21,468 nt of DNA from Azolla pinnata (Eukaryota; Streptophyta; Polypodiopsida; Salviniales; Salviniaceae), in assembly GCA_037176905.1 (NCBI GenBank), contig JBBBWG010010734.1:1-21468 (forward strand). Direction: 5' to 3'. The notes below the pieces were generated by a model. The model was given only the letters and a program-made list of their open reading frames with translations. It had not been told where the DNA came from and did no database searches. Of this stretch, positions 8,945 to 19,100 are shown in pieces. The first letter of the stretch is position 1; every line of letters starts with the position of its first letter. A program made the position numbers and the translations under genes.

Positions 8945-11871
8945 ATGGCGGAGGTGGAGGAGAAGAAGAAGAAGAAGAAGAGCAGCATCATCATCCCCGT
9001 GGTGCTGATTGGCTGCGGTGGCGTCGGGCAGCAGCTTCTTCATCACATTCTTGGGACGCGTGCTCTCCATGCCGATTCCCAGGTCTGTAATTATATCCAC
9101 AGAAGAGGGAGCGAGAGCGAGAGAGAGCCAGAGAGAGAGAGGAAGAGAGAGCGCTTCTTTGAGCCGCCATTTGCTTACGGTTTGCTCCTTCCCGTCTCTC
9201 CATTCTGTAGATCATGACGCTCTCACAACCTATGACATTGCTGTTTTAGTTGTATGACTGAAACCAGCATCCTCATTTCAACTATACGAAGGACATCTCA
9301 TCTCGGCTTCGAATTGCGTCTGAGATAGCTCGCTTTTCCTTCCCAAAATAGAGATGTCCTCCCACATCTTCTTCATCATCAGCTTCTTCAGGAAATAAGA
9401 GTCCCTCATATATAATTTTCATGGAATGAACACAACGCAATATGCTTCTGTTTTCAGGAAATGGGCAAGATTTCACCTCATCTTCGCAAAACAGTTACAC
9501 AATCTCATCTGTAGAGAAAGTATCGGTTTCGTGGACATTGTGGTTTGTTTTGCTTCTATTGCAAAGAGGTTGCTTTCATCTGGTTCACATATTTTAGAGT
9601 GTAGGGTCTCAGCTTATAGAATGATGCACTGCTCCACTGTAAAAAAACAGTCATTTGGTTTTCTTTCTCCCAAGTTCCTGGTTGTGCATGAACTAATAAG
9701 CTTAACAATCGTTTGGTTTTCTCTCTCAAGTTCTTCGCTGTGAATACGAAGGTTTTTTTCTCAATGATGTTAAGCTACCATGAATGAGTGTACTTTGAGT
9801 ATATCAGTTTTCTCTATTTGTCTTCACAAGAGTGCTGTACTCTGACAGCAGTACAAGTTCCTGGTCTTGCATGATTTGTTTGGCGTTTTTATTTTCTCAA
9901 TTCATGGTTGCGCTTTGTATAAGTACATCTCAATTTCTCTTAACGAGAATGCTGTACTGTGTTAGCAGGTATACATTTCCATTAGGGCCGTCTGTGACAG
10001 CAGATATGTGGTGACAGGTGATAGTGATGTAGCAGAGCTTGATGATACAGTTCTTAAGAGAATTCTTGTTGAAAAAGCTGCAAAGTCTTCCCTTTCGACC
10101 TTAAAATCATGTGGTAATAATCAAAGTATCTTCCTCATTTTTCAAAGGAGTTGTATAAGCATTTGCATACAATCAATTGGCTCTTTTCCAATGCTTTACC
10201 TTCTTGCATTGCTCGAGTCATTTACAAATGTATGATTATATTGAAGGATATAATATCAATGTCTATGAGAGGGAGAATGGAAGCTGGGACCTATCAAATT
10301 ATCTTCAGCGGTGGAGCAATTCCACAGGTTCTTTTTGTTAGGAGGATAAATCTGAAAGTTCTCAATACACATACTTTAATTTATCATTTTAAAACAACGG
10401 TTGTTTTGGCAGGCCTGGTTTTGGTTGATTGTTCTGCTAGTGATGAGACAGCATCATTGCTTAGTAGGGCTGCAGGGTTTGGTCTTTGTATTGTTTTGGC
10501 AAATAAGAAGCCATTGACCACTTCTATGGTGAGGTTTTCATATTATTTTTCATGATAGACTGCAACATGCGAGGATTTATCATCCATCTGTTGTGCAGGA
10601 CATATATTGTAAGTTGTGCGAAAACGCTCGTAGGATACGCTATGAATCCACAGTAAGTTCAGTAAAGCTATGGTGTTTGTATTTTAAGAAAAGTTTATAT
10701 TGCAACAAGTTTATCTTAGTTTTTATCCCGGGAAGTTCATGCCCTTACATCATGTTTAATGTCAGTTGACATTATGCTACAGGTTGGAGCTGGCCTTCCA
10801 ATTATAACTGCTGTAGGTCGGTTTTTAACAGCAGGAGACCATGTCTATCAAATTGTTGGTGCTCTAAGTGGTGAGACTTGATTTCCTGGTTTATGAAGCA
10901 TTCCAAAATAGTAGACTGGGATGCATTGTAACATCTTGCTCATGAAGCAGGTACATTGGGCTATGTTATGAGCAATTTGCAAGGAGGAACATCATTCAGC
11001 TCAACGGTACAATTAGCTAAGTCCCTTGGCTATACAGAGCCAGGTTATTACCTTGTACGATCTAGACTGAAAAATATTTGCTTTCATTGACATGTATACC
11101 TACTGAGTACATTTTGCTAACAGATCCCCGTGATGATTTGAGTGGCATGGATGTGGCCAGAAAGGTGGTAAATGCATTTGCATTGATGTCTTTTCATGAA
11201 CATCCTTATTGTCCATAAATCCTGTGATTCTTGTATTTTTTATAGGCACTTATTCTCGGTCGTCTCCTTGGATGGCATATTGACATGGAAGATGTAGAAG
11301 TATATTTTACATCTCAGTTTTACAACTACGAATTCATATGTTGTCACATACTATACGATTTTAACACGTTTGCTTCCTGAAGAGATTTTGAGTAGTCTGT
11401 ATTATTTTTCTTTCCTGGTATGTCAACACAAGGTGGAAAGCCTATTTCCTGAGGAAATGGAGCAGAACAGAATGTCGTTAGAAAAATTTATGGTTGACGG
11501 CCTTCCCTCACTAAATGAGAAAATTGATAACCATGTGAATTCAGCAAAGTCGAGAGGCTGCGTCCTACGTTATGTTGCTACTATCAAGGAAGGAAGGTAA
11601 ATCAATTTATTTTCTTCAATGTTCAAGTGCAAAATGTGATTTTGTTTTTATCTTGGGACAATGAAAGCATTCCATGTCTGGTTTTGTTAATTATTAGTGG
11701 GCGGGCATATTGTTACAGTCATTAAGTAATCTTAATGTTTATTTTAAAAGTCTTCCTGGTGACTGTTTCCATCGTTTCTGCAGATGCAAGGTTGGAATTG
11801 AGGAGGTCCCATTAGAATCTCCCCTTGGTCAATTGAAAGGCAGTGACAATCTGGTTCCTCTCTCTCTCAGA

Positions 11872-11910
<39 letters not shown>

Positions 11911-12214
11911 GTGAATATATATACTGAGGATAGCAAATCTCTGGTTAGCATATCAGCTAAAACTGTGTAAATTGAAATTTGTTGTAAATTCTTGGAAAGC
12001 TAAACATTTTACATTGTAACCGATGAGTTCACTGAATCCAATATTGTATGATTACCTTGATTGGCACTAAGTTGCTGATGGATATGATCAGGTTGAGATA
12101 TACAGCCGATGTTATAGCAAATCTCCATTCGTCATTCAAGGAGCTGGAGCAGGAAATGATACGACAGCTGCTGGGGTGCTTGCTGATATTATGGACTTGC
12201 AGGATTTATTCTAA
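8945..12214 (+). CDS. homoserine dehydrogenase, small monofunctional type, complete, twelve exons
   Basis: Homoserine dehydrogenase reduces aspartate-4-semialdehyde to homoserine with NAD(P)H, the branch towards Thr, Met and Ile. This is the stand-alone form, without the aspartate kinase domain of the plastid bifunctional enzyme. Inferred exons: 8945-9082, 9969-10113, 10247-10327, 10413-10528, 10599-10652, 10783-10870, 10951-11043, 11124-11164, 11246-11299, 11433-11596, 11784-11853 and 12092-12214, giving 388 residues. Every phase agrees and all introns are GT-AG. Landmarks: nucleotide-binding VVLIGCGGVG (residues 19-28), VDCSASDE, LANKKPLT, ESTVGAGLP (spanning exons 5-6), [30 protein letters not shown] ending in the conserved Lys252, and C-terminal GAGAGNDTTAAGVLAD. 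The N-terminus EEKKKKKKSS comes from an AAG microsatellite and does not look like a transit peptide. Residues about 95-120 (exon 3) are the least family-like. Intron 1 is 886 bp. Confidence 0.94.
9100..9155. repeat. (GA)n microsatellite in intron 1 of homoserine dehydrogenase
   Basis: GAGAGA/GAGCGA-rich purine tract starting about 20 bp after the exon 1 donor (9083). On the transcript it is a GA-rich run close to the 5' splice site. Confidence 0.85.
9828..9968. repeat. diverged direct duplication at the 3' end of intron 1, including a decoy acceptor
   Basis: The words around AGTGCTGTACTCTGACAGCAG (9831-9851) and AATGCTGTACTGTGTTAGCAG (9948-9968) are related, about 118 bp apart. Flanking T-rich sequence and GTTCCTGGT(T/C)(G/T)TGCATGA words (near 9675 and 9857) are also repeated. 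Only the right-hand CAG is followed by the conserved frame VYISIRAVCDS. Confidence 0.6.
11862..11911. repeat. (CT)n(AC)n microsatellite in intron 11 of homoserine dehydrogenase
   Basis: CTCTCT repeats pass directly into ACACAC repeats. The tract begins within 10 bp of the exon 11 donor at 11854. It causes a spurious short open frame. Confidence 0.9.
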
Positions 12215-13144
12215 ACCTAGGTTAGGAAACCTGTCTATTTATCTAGGTATATAAAATAAAATAGAAGACTGTTTTTAGAAATAAAGCATTTTTAGTATGC
12301 TATTTCTTGGAATTACAGAACATTTTTTATGGAAAAAGCTACTTTATGTTGTTGCCAGAGTTCCCTAGTTACAAATCAATTTATGCCTGACTATGTTTTA
12401 ACTCCTATTAAATTTGACGAACACGTAGTATGTCAGTCCACATATCTCACCAATTCTTTCACAAAGATCAATGGCAACTTTAAAGACAAATTGAACTTCC
12501 AATATCCATTTACAGTTAGTTGTGGCCATTTCGGCTATACATGCTATGAACAATTTTACAACAGCACCAGGCTTCCACAATGAAAATAAATTGATGTGCC
12601 AAATAGAAAAAGAAAAGCCTATAAAATGAGAAAATAAAGTTAGCATTAGAAAGTAAATTTAGCATTAGCTGTTATTGCTTCTAATGGTTTCCAGTTACAA
12701 AGAATTTATTACCAGCAGAATTCAGGCTGTAACACTATTCACCATTTGGCAGTGGCTACTAAAATATGATACATGAGACGAGATATTAAGTAAGAGAGAG
12801 CTAACAAATGCTGCAAAGTGATGTGGAAACAAGCACAACGAAGAACCTCTGGCTGTTATGAGCTAGGCCTTCATCTCAACACTGACCACATAGAGAATTG
12901 TAAAGACAAACTACTTCAAGCCCGGAGCATCTATCGCATAGGAGTTACAGTCAATCTGAAACAGTACATTAGAAAAATGCTCATCCTAATTTCCTTGTCT
13001 TTTACGGCTTCTAGATGGGAACCCGTGAAATGCAGTAGAAGTCTGCCCATCTGCAGAGTTTCTATCCCCAGGAAACTGCCGACCTTACATCATAACAGAC
13101 AATCAAATAAGCATTGGTCTTTACACTCTCTGAGATCGTGAACG
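12215..13144. other. spacer between convergent genes (homoserine dehydrogenase and RTEL1)
   Basis: The two genes end tail to tail, 930 bp apart. An AATAAA signal occurs about 35 bp after the dehydrogenase stop (near 12250). No conserved coding signal was found on either strand. The open frames at 12329-12646 and 12818-13141 show no family resemblance. Confidence 0.65.
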
Positions 13145-16100
13145 TTACCGAAAAATCTTCATACCAGACAATTCATCCACAGCAGCACTTTTCTCGGCCA
13201 AATATTGTGCATATAGCCCTCGATGTTGAGTTGGAACAAATTCGCCAAATCTGGATATACCAATTTCAATGCATATGGTCTTAAAGAATTTATTAATTTG
13301 TGCTAAAAGCGATTTTACCTGTGCAACAAGAAAATCCGTTGAGGGGCTGAAAATAAATTTGATACACCTTGCAGAACTGTCTTCATATCTGTCTTTTGCT
13401 GTTTAAAGCCCGTCATGTATTCCAAAAACCTTTTATAGTCAGGAGCACTAAGATGTGCTTTGACCTACAATAAAAATTGAAGGTCCTTATAAAATCTGGA
13501 TGGCATAGCTTGGTGAAAACCAGAGCAAAACAAGGATGACATGTACTACATTGCACACCTCTTTTAAGAAGTCAGCTGAATTCTTGTTTTTAATATCATC
13601 CTTTGAAATAGATAACCCTTTCTTATCAGACTTCTCGCTGCCCTCTTGATTGAGTTGCCCACCATGCTCCAGGTTCTGAGGAGACTCTGTGTTCTTATGG
13701 AGGTTAGTCTCACTTTTCTTCTTGGAAGCCAAAGGAGAACCAAGATCAACAACATCCGACATAATTTCTGAATTTCCCTCATTTTCCAGCTCTCTTTTCC
13801 GTTTCAAACCGCCATAAACATTTGCAACAGCCTCACTTCTTGTTGCTCGATTAGCTGGAGTGACATCAAGAGATGGTTTGCATTTGATTGTTGATTTTCC
13901 ACGAGAACTTGCAAGGATTTCAGACAATGATTTTGGAGTGCTCAGTGTTGACGCATTTAAAGTAGGATGAGAATGGAGAGCCTGAAATGTTTCTAAAAAT
14001 TAGAATCATTGCCTGGTCCAAGAATTTAAATATCATTCACGGTGGTGAAGAGGATCCTACTAGTGGTTGAGTAAATTTCTGACTCAATAATTTAACATTG
14101 TCTATGCTTGAAGCTTTTCCTACTCCAGTTCCTACTCCAGCTTCTTGACCTGTAGCAAAGGTCGCATTCAGTGCAAGGAATCAAAGAAACTAAACATGTC
14201 TTTGTGCATATGAAATATTTCATAAAATCTAGTAAAAAAATCCATTTCTCTGCAACTTTAACCAGACCACTCGTACTAATCAGACATCAAGCTTGCCTTG
14301 ATTGTTCGGATAAAATGACCTCTGATTGTGTGATTCTGTGGAGGGTAAATCTGCATCTAAAGATGATTTCCTGCTAATTCCTGTAAAAAACATTGCATAC
14401 ATCAATATGGTTTTCTTTATGCAGATAACAATTACAAAAAAGATGGATGTATTCCGTTTAGATAGTTCCGGCTCAAATACATATGTCCGCACACGAATAT
14501 AGTTGAGGCTCAATGAACATTCACAATGCTATAACTTAATGAACAGTACTTTTCCATGCTACAAACACTTCAAGTAGGAAAACTGTGTATACCATAGTGC
14601 TTTTCCATGCTACAAACACTTCAAGCAGGAAAACTGTGTATACCACTTGTAAACAACGCGGGCATTTTTAAATAAAGTTTCACAAAATGATAGCAATTGC
14701 TTTAATACTGAAAACAACGGAAACAATCAGCCCCAACAGTACGAGCATTTCTTCAATTACTGAGATCTGTACTCCAATTCCAGGTTGCACTGAAGAATTT
14801 GGTTTCCAAGAAATATTCAAAGCTATGTTACAGCCAGATTATTTTTAGGCATGATACATAACATGCTCATGCCATTTTTATTAAAATCAGATAATGGAAA
14901 ATGACAAACAAAGAGCATGAAGTAGAGCATACCACTCTCATGTTGATTAAGGATTGGCTTTGCGGCCAAATTAGAACTTGATTTGTCCCGGAAAAATCTT
15001 GTCAGTGTATAAGTGGCATCTCCAAATTTTGAGTAGCACTAATTTAGAAAAGAAGATATGGGTTTAAAATGTTGAAGTAGCATGCTAATCGTCCATAATA
15101 TTCATCAGAAAAGTGCAATATTTGACTTGTTTACCGCCAATTGCAATTTTCCTTACCAGCGTCAGAGGAATATCACAATTAGATACATCCTTCTATAACA
15201 ATATCACAATTTGAATAAGGTCTAATAAAATCATAGAAAGCCGATACCTTAATATGTGGCCGAATCCAGAGAGACATCTGATTTTGCATTGTGCCTTGAG
15301 CAAACCTGCATTTTAATTTCTTCCTCGGTTTCAGAATGAGATTATTAACCCGATGGGCTCCAGGAAATACCTCTGAAATGCAGGAACTAAACCATGATAA
15401 TCTACTTAAAAACTATAAAAGAAACCTACCGTATCCACTAAAGGGATGAAGGTAAAAATCATTGATTATACAGCTTAAAGGCAAGAATGTTCTGTGGCCA
15501 CCACTAGGGTGGCAACGAAAGGAAGAAACTAAACATTCATCTGATGAGATAGATAAAGAGAGTTACATACTTTAATATAATATTTAGCTTAATGATATAA
15601 TATATGCTTCTTACCTGGTAAAGAACTTTATGTAGGTTCAAAATAGAATTTATCGTATTCCATACTATCCCTGACTGTTTAGAAACATTTGTGCATTCAG
15701 ACGAGAATATGCTGGTATGTTTTGGAGAAATGACATATTTTCCTTTCCTGATAAATTTGTTCTTTCTGTAAGATTCATACATCATCCACAGGTGACACGC
15801 AATGTAGGTGCCTGCCAATTAGATTAAAAATTGCAGAGTCTCTGAGGAATAAGGGAAGAACTACAGATATTTCTTGTTCACTTGACACTAAAGATAGAAA
15901 GATATCCCACAGTATACTGAACCAGATGATCAGGAAAATAGATGCAGGATAAACAACACAAAGGTAAAGAGGGAGTCTTTCCCAAAACAACAATTTCCAT
16001 GCAATAATTTCTTTCAGGATTCATAAATATCAGTCATCTCTATAAAAAGCTGGATTTCAGGCTAAACAATTTCATCAATCCTGCCTTCATATCCTTTTTC

Positions 16101-19100
16101 CAAAGCTGGATTTCTGATATTATGCCTGTGTGCCCTCATACACTTTGCTAATCGAACTCTTTACTTTATGTTTGCCTTGAAAATAAATAAACATACGATC
16201 ATCTAAAGAAACAGCAAAATCAATATCTACTTTGCAGCAGTATTACTTTAAAAATGAAACACCATTATACAGAACTAATTGAATCTCGAATTGATTACCT
16301 GAGGCCCCATCAAAAATGCATTCAGATTCCATCCATGTTAAGTTTTACAGAATTTTCAGCATTAACAGAAAAAGAAAAATGAACACCGTACCGCTCATCA
16401 CAAAGGATAATTGCACCATAGTCTTTCTTGTGGCGTATGACACGACCAACAGCTTGATTCACAGCTCGGGATGCTTGCTGCAGATACCATTCCTCCCCTG
16501 TTAAAACCTGTCATCATCAGCAAATTTTCCATCAGATATCACACTGTTTTACAGAAATGACAGATTTAATTATTTACAGAGAATACCTTCTTTTTATTGC
16601 TCTGTATGCGGCACTGTTCGTCCAAATATTCCCGTTTCAGTCTCACCTGCATGAGGAAGTTTTCCCTTTACTTTCCGTTTCCTGAAGACAATTTCTAAAA
16701 TTAAGGTATACATCTTACTTTTGGGTCTGTCTTCATTGCATAAGGAATGCCTGTGATCACCACAGCCCTCCCTGCTTTATCCGCAAAATCCAGGCCTTCA
16801 CTAACCTGAAACACTTACGTTTTGTAAGTTCTGAGTATCAACTTCTCAAGCCATCATTTCCAAGCAATGCAACACAGACACTTACCTTGCCTCGACAAAC
16901 TGCAAAGAAAATAGCACCAGACGAACTAAGGTCATTCAATTTCATTATAAAATCCTGAAAAGCATGAAGGAAGTTATTATTACGATTTAGAAACATATAG
17001 AAAAAGAAACTCTCAAATTACATGAAATGACAATGGAGTCAGCATTTTACACACCATGCAAAGACATAAAAATTCCATAAGATTAGAACCTCATTAGCAT
17101 GGTTGAAAAGAGCTGATTCTTTGGGCTCAATTACAGGTTGTTTGTGCTTGCAAATTCTTTCCCAAATAGTAGCCATTTTTGGCTGCATCAAATTCTGAAA
17201 TTTTGGCAATCAGAGCATATGAATTTAGAGATTATCTTCTAGGAAGAGAAAGATAGCACTCATCACCTAAGATGGTAACAAAAACATTGACATTTTCGCT
17301 ATAATATGCAACGAAGCAGCTAAAAAAATTCAAAGTTAACCGAAAATGAAATGTTGCATATCATTATACAAGGTACAAACCGGCATTTGCCATGCTTCAA
17401 CGCACTTATTCAAAAGGTAATATGATGGGAAAAAAACGAGGAGGCCATCAGGAACAATACGCGCAAAATTCACTGCAAAGGGGAATCATGTTAGATTTCC
17501 ATTATGTACTCAAATTGAACTCTGAAAATAATTAGGATCAATTTTCTTTAGCTCCATCAATAACAAGCATTTGTCATTGGCCAGCCTATCAAAGGCTATG
17601 CATTCACACACAGGAAAATAGCAGTGAACTGGTTTACATTTCTCTATTTTTACCTATTGTGTTCCCTAGGTCAGCCTTATAATCCGAAGTATCCCGCATT
17701 CGGTATGAAGAGTTTAAGGCCCGTCCAGATGGTCCTGTAGAAATGACTCCTACCCAAATTTGGTCAGGTCCAATGACATGAGGGTTCTCCAAGCGTACAT
17801 TAAAAGGCCTATTCAAACAATGCAGGTACATCAAACTTCCTTCAATACAGATTATCATCAATGACCATTAGCCAGTATCAGATCATACAATTTAAGTTCA
17901 AGGGCAAATGAATCTAAAGGTGCCAGTGTTCCCGATGTTAAAATTATCGAACGAACGCCAAGTTGGGAAAATTCTTCCATGGCAAATCCTGGGTTGAAAC
18001 ACCACCAACTTAATGTTCGACCTTTTGATCCTGCAGCATGTATTTCATTAAGACAGTACTTTGCAAGATTGAAAGCTGATGAAAGAATGTGATGCCATTT
18101 GTTCAAATTCAAAGCTTTATATTTACGCATAACAGATTAGATATTGAATTGAACACATAGCAATAGGAAGTTTGACAAGAACCTTTGTGTTGACTTTTAT
18201 CTGATTCCTGATTATATGACTCGTGAATGTGAAACTGAAATAAAAATTTGAAGTACTTATTAGAGATTGCAATATATGAACTTTGCATGAGAAATATTTC
18301 TGCTTCAATCACAAGATAAAATCAAAAAGAGACACATTTGGCAACCCCAAATGGTGTAACACTAACCCGATAACAACTTGCGTGTGATTTATCATTTCCT
18401 CGAAATATGATCCGCAGTGCATCTCTCAGTACTTGGAGACGGCATGCGCTGCCAGGCCTTTTATGTGGTTTAACAGAACCCAAATCTGGATGGCCACAAG
18501 GAAATAAACTCGATCACTTTTTATCTCAATCATAATACGATGGAAATTCCGGATCACATATAGTACCATCTTCAAGTAGATTCATAGCATGGTCAATGGT
18601 GTCAACAAGCATATTGACTGTATCCTGATTGATTTTTATGTCAGCAAGGAAATCATATATGTAAGGCCCAGGTTTTGTAAACCCAATTTCTTCTGCAAGG
18701 GTTGCATCATTTATCCTTTTTTCCAGCTCAATCAAGAGTGCTGCAAAATTAGGCTGAAGCTACATTAATCTTGTAATGATTTTGAAGTGCATTACTTAAA
18801 AGGAAACACAACCAACCTTTAAGAATGGCAAAGTTTTCAGGATCAATGGACGTGTCAGACGAGTTGTCTCTACCCCTATGGGTCAGTGCAAGATCCACAC
18901 ACTGCCTGGCTTCTGTGATACACGCAGATAAATGTGTTGCTGGTAAGTCAAAAGATGCAGCATCAGCACAGATGCCTTCCTGTGGCATTTATGAGATACA
19001 TAAACCAGCAAAAACAACTTTCCATCAAGGAGTGCCATACATCTCATATGTGTCTATCTGTGTTTGTATACAGTGAGAGTAGAGAAAGAAAGAGATTATA

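Noticed and set aside
12329-13141. Open frames in the convergent spacer
   Set aside because: No conserved motifs; they lie in the likely 3' UTRs of the two converging genes.
15497-15513. Short palindrome with GGGTGGCAAC, resembling a hAT transposon end
   Set aside because: No second inverted terminus or 8-bp target duplication was found within the intron.
15537-15993. Minus-strand open frames inside the large RTEL1 intron
   Set aside because: They are AT-rich, hydrophobic by composition, and interrupted. No phase-compatible splice sites insert them between exons 17 and 18.
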